Below are positions 1-4,629 of a stretch of 6,004 nt of DNA, one piece after another. The notes under the pieces are model-generated. The model worked only from the letters and a program-made list of their open reading frames with translations, did no database searches and was not told the origin of the DNA. Within the stretch, counting starts at the first letter, position 1. The number at the start of each line of letters is the position of its first letter. Source of the DNA: Deltaproteobacteria bacterium (GTDB taxonomy: Bacteria; Desulfobacterota; Desulfobacteria; Desulfobacterales; SG8-13); contig JAHEIV010000194.1 in NCBI GenBank assembly GCA_024639205.1, positions 1 to 6,004 on the forward strand, written 5' to 3'. The translations under genes and the position numbers were made by a program.

Positions 1-762
1 GTAGGCCGCCTCCGGTCGCACCTTGGATTCGCTGAAGCCTTCCGGCTCAGGGTAGGCATAGGAGTAAAAAGCGGCTTCGCCCAGGCCCGCGCCCGGCCAG
101 AAGCCGGCGCTGGATACCTCATGCGAGTACGCCTCTACCATCACCCAATCGGCACAATTCGGGGCTCCGCCCGGGTGTTTCGGTGCGGTCCGCCCCGAAA
201 AGCGGGTCACGGCCAGATCGAGCGCGCCCCAATACAGATGCACCGGGCTCACCTTGCCGATAAAGCGGGCGCGGAATTCAGTGAAAACGCGATTGATCTG
301 CACCAGGGCCCGCCAGTATCGCCCGACTGCATCCGGATCGTAGGCTGCATGCTTTTCGTCTTCATCAAAGCGCAAAATGGGATCGGGCAGTTCGACCGGC
401 TTCGGCCAGATGCGCGCTTCGATCTCCAGCTCGCCGAGTGTCTGCATCACCTGACGGTAGAAGGCCGCCACCGACATCGGCTGCAGGTCAAAGGAACGGC
501 GCTCGCCTGCGGAGGTGGCTATGTGCAGCCGGTGGTCGCTGAAATCAAAATCGATTTCAAATGCGCGGGTGCCATAGGGGATCGGCGAGGTGGTCAGCCC
601 GCGCGCGGTGACATACAACGGGACATGCCACGAGTGGTTGATCCAGGGCATCTGCGACATGCGGATCTTTCCGACGATCTGGCTCCAAAGGTGCAGCGTT
701 TCGTAGGTGTCCTGCCACTGATCCAACTGCAGCTTCGGCCAGGGCTCATTTGGTTTCGTCAT
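1..762 (-). CDS. DUF5996 family protein, C-terminus outside window
   Basis: Reading the minus strand from the ATG at 762 gives 254 uninterrupted codons to the window edge, so the stop is missing. The protein matches the DUF5996 family, whose function is unknown. Family-like blocks are ETLHLWSQIVGKIR (residues 21-34), WHVPLYVTARGLTTSPIPYG (45-64), HLYWGALDLAVTRFSGR (175-191) and SHEVSSAGFWPG (213-224). It is rich in Trp, His and Tyr, with no signal peptide or membrane helix, so it is probably cytoplasmic. The start is supported by AGGAG about ten bases upstream. It lies 157 bases downstream of the rubredoxin-like gene on the same strand with no clear terminator between them, so the two may be co-transcribed. 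Family assignment is from recognition of motifs; no biochemical role is claimed. Roughly the last few dozen residues are probably missing. Confidence 0.9.
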   Translation of the reverse strand, partial: MTKPNEPWPKLQLDQWQDTYETLHLWSQIVGKIRMSQMPWINHSWHVPLYVTARGLTTSPIPYGTRAFEIDFDFSDHRLHIATSAGERRSFDLQPMSVAAFYRQVMQTLGELEIEARIWPKPVELPDPILRFDEDEKHAAYDPDAVGRYWRALVQINRVFTEFRARFIGKVSPVHLYWGALDLAVTRFSGRTAPKHPGGAPNCADWVMVEAYSHEVSSAGFWPGAGLGEAAFYSYAYPEPEGFSESKVRPEAAY

Positions 763-919
763 GACGGTTTTTCTCCTGTTTTATTTGCGTCCAAACGGCT
801 GAAACCGGTAAGTTTTCGCAAGCCGCCTGCGGCCGTTCGGTCTCGATGGTGACTTCGCTGGGGCCGGACTTGCGGCTGCCGCCGGTTTCCTGCTGTTTCA
901 GACGGTCCACAAACGGGCC
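746..919 (-). other. Open in-frame extension behind the amber stop of the rubredoxin-like gene
   Basis: This spacer sits between the rubredoxin-like stop (TAG, 920-922) and the DUF5996 start at 762. Read in the rubredoxin frame, it stays open for 57 codons after the TAG and stops at TGA (746-748), 17 bases inside the DUF5996 gene. The first forty or so codons have third positions rich in G and C like the real genes, and read GPFVDRLKQQETGG and onward. It could be a decayed or read-through tail, or chance in GC-rich DNA. No independent start with a ribosome site was seen, and no convincing terminator hairpin lies in the gap. Confidence 0.3.
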
Positions 920-1099
920 CTAGTCGTCCAGTTCTTCAAAATATTCCTTCTCGGCGCCGCATTCCGGACAGCACCAATCCTCGGGCAAATCTTCAAAGGG
1001 TGTGCCCGGCGGGATGTTACGCTCGTAGTCGCCGGCTTCGGGATCGTAGGTATACTGAGTACAGGGGCTTTCGTAACGGGACATTTTTTTGTCGGCCAT
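920..1099 (-). CDS. Rubredoxin-like protein with altered N-terminal metal site
   Basis: This 59-residue protein has the rubredoxin size and plan: YTYDPEAGD (16-24), IPPGTPFEDLPEDW (29-42) and CPECGAEKEYFEEL (44-57). Rubredoxins are small cytoplasmic electron carriers holding one iron by two CxxC-type pairs. The second pair is present (C44, C47), with an extra C43 beside it. The first pair is not: aligned on YDP, the usual cysteines fall at S11 and T14, and the only nearby cysteine is C13. It may bind metal in an altered way, or not as a classical FeS4 centre. The ATG at 1099 is chosen because GGAGGT lies six bases upstream; M6 is a less supported alternative. It is divergent from the iron-sulfur flavoprotein gene and upstream of the DUF5996 gene. 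The stop is TAG. Family is confident; metal site and redox role are not. Confidence 0.85.
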   Translation of the reverse strand: MADKKMSRYESPCTQYTYDPEAGDYERNIPPGTPFEDLPEDWCCPECGAEKEYFEELDD

Positions 1100-1145
1100 C
1101 GCCTACCTCCGTTGGTTCGGGTGTTGTTTGACTCAAAACGGTTCG

Positions 1146-1174
1146 ATCATGCGTTGGTCCAAAATAAATCACAA
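1146..1174 (-). promoter_or_regulatory. Possible promoter of the rubredoxin-like gene
   Basis: On the minus strand TTGTGA (-35, plus coordinates 1169-1174) is followed after 17 bases by CATGAT (-10, 1146-1151). Each box matches the sigma-70 consensus at four of six positions, and the spacing is ideal. It would start transcription about 40 bases before the rubredoxin-like ATG. The -35 box touches the left arm of the inverted repeat at 1174-1202. A moderate match, judged by eye. Confidence 0.4.
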
Positions 1175-1202
1175 CCGGTCCTTTGTCGATGCGAAGACCG
1201 GT
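1174..1202. repeat. 7-bp inverted repeat in the divergent promoter region, operator-like
   Basis: ACCGGTC (1174-1180) and GACCGGT (1196-1202) are perfect reverse complements 15 bases apart, giving 22 bases between arm centres, about two helical turns. Each arm also contains the palindrome ACCGGT. The site overlaps the edge of the minus-strand -35 box and lies just upstream of the plus-strand -35 box. This is where a dimeric regulator could control both the flavoprotein and rubredoxin-like genes. The regulator is unknown. Confidence 0.45.
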
Positions 1203-1211
1203 GATTTTCGT

Positions 1212-1240
1212 TTGTCGCCGCTGACGATTTGCAGTAGAAT
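1212..1240 (+). promoter_or_regulatory. Sigma-70-like promoter of the iron-sulfur flavoprotein gene
   Basis: TTGTCG (1212-1217) and TAGAAT (1235-1240) are separated by exactly 17 bases and match the -35 and -10 consensus at four and five of six positions. Transcription would begin near 1247, leaving a leader of about 44 bases that contains the hairpin at 1249-1269 and the ribosome site. Confidence 0.6.
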
Positions 1241-1248
1241 CGATCCTG

Positions 1249-1269
1249 CGAGCCGGCTGAATCGGCTCG
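1249..1269 (+). promoter_or_regulatory. Leader hairpin of the flavoprotein transcript
   Basis: CGAGCCG (1249-1255) pairs perfectly with CGGCTCG (1263-1269) around a seven-base loop. It would lie at the very 5' end of the predicted mRNA, about nine bases before the AAAGGAG ribosome site (1278-1284). Only three T follow the stem, so it is not a good terminator. A role in mRNA stability or as part of an operator is possible. Confidence 0.45.
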
Positions 1270-1290
1270 TTTGCTGTAAAGGAGTTCGCC

Positions 1291-2139
1291 TTGAAAAACG
1301 TTCTTGCCGTCGTCGGCTCGCCGCGCAAGCTGGGCAACTGCGACATCATGGCCAAAGAGATCAGCCGCTGCATCGATCAGCCCCACCGGCTCAGATTGCT
1401 GCGTCTGCAGGAATACGACATCCGACCCTGCCGGGGTTGCTACATGTGCCTGTTTAAAAACCAGTGCGTCATCGATGACGATTTTGATTCCATCGTGCAG
1501 GCCATCGTCGATGCCGACGCGCTGATCGTAACCGTGCCCACCTATTTTCTGGGGCCCAACGCCTGCTTGAAGCGCTTTACCGATCGGGGGATCGCCCTGT
1601 ACCCGCATGCAGAGAAGCTGTGGGCCAAACCGGCCGTGGCCGCAGGAATCGCCGGCATAGAAGGCAAGGAAGGCTACACCCTGCTGGGGGTGGAAAGCTT
1701 TTTGAAGATGCTCTTTGCCGACATCAAGATGCGGCGAATCGTTTACGGGGCGCTGCCGGGAGAGGTATTTTTCAATCAGCAGAACCGCGACACGGCGGCA
1801 GCGATGGCCAAAAGCCTGTTCGGCCAAGCCAAGTCCGACGCTGCACCCTGCTGTCCGGTGTGCGGTGGGCAAACCTTTCGCTTTCTGGATGACGTCCGGG
1901 TGCGGTGCATGCTGTGCAGCAATGCCGGTGAAATAAAAGTCCGAAACGGCCGCCCCGTGCCGGCGATCACCAGAAGCGAGCACGAGTTTTTTTTGTCTCT
2001 GGAGGAAGCCCTGGCGCATCGGGAGTGGCTGATGGGAATGAAATCGCGCTTCAGTGAGCACAAGCTGCAGCTCAAAGAGATCGTCCTGGACTACCGCCGG
2101 GAGGGCGAGTGGCTGAAGCCGCCGCCAAAAGACGACTGA
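1291..2139 (+). CDS. Iron-sulfur flavoprotein, NAD(P)H-dependent FMN reductase-like, with C-terminal zinc-ribbon-like module
   Basis: This 282-residue cytoplasmic protein has a flavodoxin-like fold. GSPRKLGN (9-16) is the FMN phosphate-binding loop. C47-x2-C50-x2-C53-x5-C59 is the compact cysteine motif of archaeal and anaerobe iron-sulfur flavoproteins (Isf), which holds a 4Fe-4S cluster. VPTYFLGP and LKRFTDR (82-99) form the second flavin-side block. Isf proteins pass electrons between ferredoxin-type donors, FMN and acceptors such as oxygen or peroxide. Residues 188-209 add CPVC-x14-CMLC, a zinc-ribbon-like Cys4 module, followed by a charged helical tail; this makes it longer than a minimal Isf of about 190 residues. 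The start is TTG at 1291, chosen for AAAGGAG six bases upstream and because GSPR then sits at the usual N-terminal distance. It is divergent from the rubredoxin-like gene, a plausible electron partner (inference). Confidence 0.92.
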   Translation: MKNVLAVVGSPRKLGNCDIMAKEISRCIDQPHRLRLLRLQEYDIRPCRGCYMCLFKNQCVIDDDFDSIVQAIVDADALIVTVPTYFLGPNACLKRFTDRGIALYPHAEKLWAKPAVAAGIAGIEGKEGYTLLGVESFLKMLFADIKMRRIVYGALPGEVFFNQQNRDTAAAMAKSLFGQAKSDAAPCCPVCGGQTFRFLDDVRVRCMLCSNAGEIKVRNGRPVPAITRSEHEFFLSLEEALAHREWLMGMKSRFSEHKLQLKEIVLDYRREGEWLKPPPKDD

Positions 2140-2159
2140 CCGGCCGTTTTCGTCTGGTG

Positions 2160-2199
2160 AAAAAAAGGAAAAAACACGCTCGCCGGGGGCAGGGGAGCG
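2160..2199 (-). terminator. Rho-independent terminator of the SH3-DinB unit
   Basis: On the minus strand, 48 bases past the DinB stop, CGCTC pairs with GAGCG (plus coordinates 2195-2199 and 2177-2181; CTCGC/GCGAG is an alternative register). Next come TG, six T, CC and a further T run down to about 2160. This is a good intrinsic terminator in that direction. On the plus strand the same stem lies shortly after the flavoprotein stop but has no T tract, so any bidirectional use would be weak. Confidence 0.75.
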
Positions 2200-2247
2200 A
2201 GTCTTCGATTATCCGCTCGGATGCCGGGCAGGACCCATTTTCAGGTT

Positions 2248-2760
2248 CTATTCCCAACCCGAGTAGCGCAGCGACAGCGGTGCCGCCAGCTGTGTGAGCA
2301 AGGCAAAGTGCAAATCGGTTGCCTGGCGGATGTGAAACAGGTCGTGCGCCAGCCAGTTGGCCAGCAGCAGTTCGGCGGACATGGGCCCCATTTTCGGATG
2401 CTGGTGGGTGGCCTGCCAGTTGGGTGATGCCAGCCCCTGCAGCCAGGCGAGCGATTTTGCCCGCTCCGCAAAGAAAAGCACCAACGACTCTCCCACGTTT
2501 TTTTCGTTGTAGCGGCGTTCTTGCACCCAGCCTTCCGGGTCGATGGGCGGCCACGGCTGGTCGGGGTCTTTTAGCACAAGACCGATTCGTGTGCGGAAAT
2601 CCTCTCTTTCTTCATCGCAGAGATGATTGACGACCTCCAGCAGCGACCACCGGTCGGCAGCCGGTTTCCAGCGGGCCTGTTCGTCGGTCAGGTCCCGGAA
2701 AAGATGTTTGAACACATCCGCGTTGACCTGCAGATGCGCGATGATTTGTTGGTGGTCCAT
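2248..2760 (-). CDS. DinB-like (DinB_2) family protein
   Basis: This 170-residue protein is of normal length for the DinB/YfiT-type four-helix bundle family, whose members bind a divalent metal through three histidines and include thiol S-transferases and hydrolases. The expected residues are visible: H46 in VVNHLCDEE at the end of the second helix, and H139 and H143 in the HDLFHIRQ motif. The RWSLLEVVNHL (37-47) and LLLANWLAHDLFHIRQ (131-146) blocks are typical. There is no signal peptide, so it is probably cytoplasmic. The ATG at 2760 is preceded by GGGAGG six bases upstream. It follows the SH3-domain gene by 23 bases on the same strand and shares its promoter and the terminator at 2160-2199. 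The substrate cannot be read from sequence, and the SH3 neighbour gives no clue to one. The stop is TAG. Confidence 0.9.
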   Translation of the reverse strand: MDHQQIIAHLQVNADVFKHLFRDLTDEQARWKPAADRWSLLEVVNHLCDEEREDFRTRIGLVLKDPDQPWPPIDPEGWVQERRYNEKNVGESLVLFFAERAKSLAWLQGLASPNWQATHQHPKMGPMSAELLLANWLAHDLFHIRQATDLHFALLTQLAAPLSLRYSGWE

Positions 2761-2783
2761 GCGTATCCTCCCACGCCAAGCAG

Positions 2784-3146
2784 CTATTGCTCGCAAGACC
2801 CTTCCCGGAGGTACCGGCCGGCAACCCAGCCCTTGAGCCCCTTGTACTCGATGTAGCACCAACGGGGGCGCTCTTTCTTGATCTTGTTTTTTTCGGCCTC
2901 CGACAAGGTGGTGAATTCTTCGAAGGTGAGACCGCCGACACATTTGATGTTTTTCACGCACGTGCCATTCGGCGGGATTTCCCCGATTTTGGCGGATTTG
3001 CCGCTCGGCTCCTGACGGATGTTGAGCACATCGCCGGCAGCAACGCCAACCACCTTCCAGTGGTCCGGGCCGTCTGCCTCTGCCAGCGCATTCGCTGCGG
3101 TCAAGACCACCAGCCATAACACCAACCATTTGATACAGCTTTTCAT
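2784..3146 (-). CDS. Exported bacterial SH3-domain protein
   Basis: This 120-residue protein begins with a signal peptide: positive MKSCIK, a hydrophobic core (about 7-17) and a likely cleavage after ANALA (18-22). The mature part is a single SH3b-type domain. It opens with DVLNIRQEPS (39-48), the RxxPS signature, then IGEIPPNGTC (54-63), and closes with WCYIEYKGLKGWVAGRYL (96-113). Such domains usually bind cell-wall peptides or partner proteins in the periplasm. Residues 70-94 form a charged, lysine- and glutamate-rich insertion between the strands, longer than usual. Four cysteines in the mature part (63, 69, 97, 118) could form disulfides. GAGGG just upstream supports the ATG at 3146. It is the first gene of a unit with the DinB-like gene 23 bases behind. 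Its ligand is unknown. Confidence 0.88.
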   Translation of the reverse strand: MKSCIKWLVLWLVVLTAANALAEADGPDHWKVVGVAAGDVLNIRQEPSGKSAKIGEIPPNGTCVKNIKCVGGLTFEEFTTLSEAEKNKIKKERPRWCYIEYKGLKGWVAGRYLREGSCEQ

Positions 3147-3199
3147 TTTACCCTCGCAGCTGTTTGTTTTGCGTTTGTTTGCTATTTTTCCGATCGAGC

Positions 3200-3217
3200 G
3201 CCTTGCAACGGCCTTGC
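3200..3217. repeat. Tandem 7-bp direct repeat in the SH3-gene leader
   Basis: GCCTTGC occurs at 3200-3206 and 3211-3217, separated by AACG, an 11-bp period that places both copies on one face of the helix. It lies just downstream of the predicted start point of the SH3-gene promoter and could be a regulator site. It may equally be chance. Confidence 0.3.
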
Positions 3218-3231
3218 CTGCCGCTGACCCT

Positions 3232-3259
3232 TTTATAGACTTGCCGGGTCGGTAAACAA
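3232..3259 (-). promoter_or_regulatory. Promoter of the SH3-DinB unit
   Basis: On the minus strand TTGTTT (plus coordinates 3254-3259) and TATAAA (3232-3237) are 16 bases apart. The -10 box matches consensus at five of six; the -35 box matches only its TTG. Transcription would start near 3225, leaving a leader of about 80 bases. Part of the leader is A/C-rich with a repeated GCAAACAAAC-like motif (3162-3182 on the plus strand). Confidence 0.5.
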
Positions 3260-3322
3260 AAGGATTTTTTCACCACACCGCTCGGGCAGCCGGCGGCACT
3301 TGGGTTTTTGTTGATATAACAC

Positions 3323-3350
3323 TTGCCCCTGGCCGGCCCGGGTCTATATT
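3323..3350 (+). promoter_or_regulatory. Possible promoter of the selenoprotein gene
   Basis: TTGCCC (3323-3328) and TATATT (3345-3350) are 16 bases apart, with four and five of six consensus matches. The AT-rich stretch continues, so TATTAT (3347-3352) with 18-base spacing is an alternative. The leader would be about 95 bases and contains the small palindrome CAGCGGCGGCTG (3355-3366) and the hairpin at 3416-3435. Confidence 0.5.
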
Positions 3351-3415
3351 ATAACAGCGGCGGCTGTGATATACACTTATAGCGCTGCCTTCCATCCGTT
3401 TACAATGCAATTCCC

Positions 3416-3435
3416 CAATCGATCGGATCCGATTG
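3416..3435 (+). promoter_or_regulatory. Inverted repeat next to the selenoprotein ribosome site
   Basis: CAATCG (3416-3421) pairs with CGATTG (3430-3435) around an eight-base loop. Overlapping it is a perfect 12-bp palindrome, ATCGGATCCGAT (3422-3433). The repeat ends one base before the AAGGA ribosome site (3437-3441). It may be an operator in DNA or a translation-controlling hairpin in RNA. No function is shown by sequence alone. Confidence 0.4.
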
Positions 3436-3451
3436 CAAGGATAGGGTGAAA

Positions 3452-3760
3452 ATGATGAACAAAAAACAATTCGGTGTGCTGCTGGTAGCAGCCCTGGTGC
3501 TGATCGCCATACTGGCCGTGACGGACAACAGTTCCTTCGTGGCCGAAAATAAAAACCTTTCCAAGGCCACCTTTCTCGTCAGTTGATACGATGTGGGCGA
3601 AGAGGTCCTGGAGGGACTCAAAGGGGTGGCACTGTTCGACAGTGATTTCCGCGGTTTTCAGGAAATCCACAACGTCTGGTATGATCCGGCTGAAACCAGT
3701 GTGGAGCAGATCGAAAACGCGCTGAAAGATGCGAGCACGTATATGGGCACAGAGAAATAA
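3452..3760 (+). CDS. Candidate selenoprotein: membrane-anchored HMA/MerP-like domain with Sec at codon 45 (TGA)
   Basis: ATG at 3452 to TAA at 3758 gives 102 residues if the TGA at 3584-3586 is read as selenocysteine (U45). Residues 3-6 (NKKQ) and a hydrophobic stretch (7-23) form a signal peptide or membrane anchor. The rest resembles a heavy-metal-associated (HMA/MerP-like) beta-alpha-beta-beta-alpha fold: KATFLVS (38-44), U45 in the metal-binding loop, GEEVLEGLKGV (49-59), ALFDSDFRGFQE (60-71), IHNVWYDP (72-79) and VEQIENALKDA (84-94). Sec takes the place of the first Cys of the family's CxxC; the second position is V48 and there is no cysteine in the protein, so the selenol would act alone. 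A SECIS-like stem-loop follows at the right distance. AAGGA ten bases upstream supports the start. It probably faces the periplasm, binding metal or doing redox work; the true role is unknown. The alternative is a nonsense mutation, but the open, well-formed second half argues against decay. Confidence 0.82.
3584..3619 (+). promoter_or_regulatory. SECIS-like element following the in-frame TGA
   Basis: After the TGA (3584-3586), GTCC (3605-3608) pairs with GGAC (3614-3617) around the loop TGGAG (3609-3613). An alternative register pairs GAG (3602-3604) with CTC (3617-3619) and leaves the loop TGGA. The loop starts 22 bases after the TGA, inside the 16-37 range known for bacterial SECIS elements. 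In both registers G is among the first two loop bases, the feature SelB recognises. The lower stem is weak by eye. Confidence 0.6.
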
Positions 3761-3769
3761 AATCGAAAA

Positions 3770-3830
3770 GCCGGACCGCAGAGCCCAGGCGGGTCGGGCT
3801 CGCAGCCGAGCGTGTTCCCGGCCATTTTTT
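3770..3830 (+). terminator. Probable terminator after the selenoprotein gene
   Basis: GCCGG (3770-3774) can pair with CCGGC (3818-3822), closing a domain that also holds GAGCCC/GGGCTC (3781-3786/3796-3801) or, as a rival fold, GCTCG/CGAGC (3798-3802/3807-3811). The outer stem is followed by CA and six T (3825-3830). It begins ten bases after the TAA. The branched shape is not classic, hence the modest confidence. Confidence 0.45.
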
Positions 3831-3993
3831 CGGAAAAACGTGCCGATGCCGCGCGGCCGGAGTTGGCATCGATTTCGGTTTCGGCAAACGGCCTCCGCAG
3901 GTTATTGCCTGCCGGATGTGATCGGATAATACCCGGCAGTGCGGTGCCGCACACTTGGCCGGTGAAGGTAGAACACAGCCAGGGAAAAATGAG
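3831..3993 (+). other. Structure-rich spacer before the TPR gene
   Basis: No supportable gene lies here. It holds a 7-bp inverted repeat CGATGCC/GGCATCG (3844-3850/3865-3871), a small hairpin GCAGG/CCTGC (3897-3901/3908-3912), a possible -10 box GATAAT (3925-3930) without a good -35 box, and GTGCGG-TG-CCGCAC (3939-3952). The last lies about 40 bases before the chosen TTG start. Confidence 0.4.
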
Positions 3994-4629
3994 TTGAAAA
4001 AACTGCTGCTCACAGTGATCGTTGTTGTTGCCGGCGTGCTGGTAGCTTCTTTTCTCATCTACCGGCTTTTGGCAACCGGGAGCACCAGTCCGGTTGCCTT
4101 GCTCGTATTGGCCGCTCTGATATCCGTGGCATTGCCGGTGCTCAGGGCCAATCTGTTTCCCAATGCCCGGGAGTGCGCAGTCGAATACGATTTTCACGAG
4201 AAACGACTGGAGGAACAGGTTCGCCGCCAGATCACCGAAGCTTACGGACAGGATGCGCTCGAGCAGATATTTGCGCCCACCGGCCAATTTTCCGATTCGG
4301 CCGCGCACCGTCTTGGCCAAATGCTGGAAAAAGCCCGGGCCCGCAAGGATAAAGAGCTTCGCTTTTCACTGCTACTGACGCTCTCTAGTGTATTCGAGCA
4401 AAACGGTGACCCCCGCACAAGCATTGAGCAACTGACCCGGGCCCTCGAAAGTCACCCGCATCATTTTATCGCCAACTTCCGCCTGGCCCTGCAGTATGAG
4501 CATACCGGAAATGCCGGTGAAGCCCTCGTTCATTACCAGCGGGCCCTTGGGGATCCCGGCGGGATTTCGCGGGGCATGAAAAGATTGGCGGCTGCACAAA
4601 TCAAGCGACTCCGGACAGCTCAGCAGTAA
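3994..4629 (+). CDS. Membrane protein with two N-terminal helices and TPR-like repeats
   Basis: The gene encodes 211 residues from TTG at 3994. Two hydrophobic helices (about 4-27 and 33-50) joined by a short STSP turn form a hairpin in the inner membrane, so the long C-terminal part probably faces the cytoplasm. Residues 58-120 are charged and helical. Two TPR-like repeats follow: about 121-153 (LLLTLSSVFEQNGD, then SIEQLTRALESHP) and 158-188 (FRLALQYEHTGNAGEALVHYQRAL). TPRs serve as protein-protein docking surfaces. The end is basic (MKRLAAAQIKRLRTAQQ). An upstream in-frame TTG at 3955 has no ribosome site, whereas AGGG lies nine bases before 3994, and starting there puts MKK directly ahead of the first helix. 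It resembles tetratricopeptide membrane proteins in general, but I do not recognise a named family. It is on the same strand as the selenoprotein gene but 233 bases away, behind a probable terminator, so a functional link is not established. Confidence 0.78.
   Translation: MKKLLLTVIVVVAGVLVASFLIYRLLATGSTSPVALLVLAALISVALPVLRANLFPNARECAVEYDFHEKRLEEQVRRQITEAYGQDALEQIFAPTGQFSDSAAHRLGQMLEKARARKDKELRFSLLLTLSSVFEQNGDPRTSIEQLTRALESHPHHFIANFRLALQYEHTGNAGEALVHYQRALGDPGGISRGMKRLAAAQIKRLRTAQQ

Noticed and set aside
121..852. Plus-strand open frame of 243 codons opposite DUF5996
   Set aside because: The minus strand matches a known family along its length. The plus product is His/Arg/Pro-rich and has no ribosome site.
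920..922. Pyrrolysine reading of the rubredoxin TAG
   Set aside because: TAG also ends the DinB-like and SH3 genes in this window, the protein is already complete at rubredoxin length, and no pyl genes are visible.
1147..2061. Minus-strand open frame of 304 codons opposite the flavoprotein gene
   Set aside because: The plus strand carries clear flavodoxin and cysteine motifs with a ribosome site. The minus frame has no recognisable domain and would run across the divergent promoter region.
3301..3335. Possible sigma-54 promoter (GG/GC spacing) upstream of the selenoprotein gene
   Set aside because: No GG-N10-GC pair in a proper TGGCAC...TTGC context could be aligned; a sigma-70-like reading fits better.
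3377..3670. Minus-strand open frame of 97 codons opposite the selenoprotein gene
   Set aside because: It has no ribosome site or family resemblance and is the complement of a well-formed plus-strand domain. It is open only because of the coding pattern on the other strand.
3658..4320. Minus-strand open frame of 220 codons over the spacer and TPR gene
   Set aside because: It spans the selenoprotein end, a terminator-like region and the membrane helices of the plus-strand gene. Its product has no domain pattern, so it is a shadow frame.
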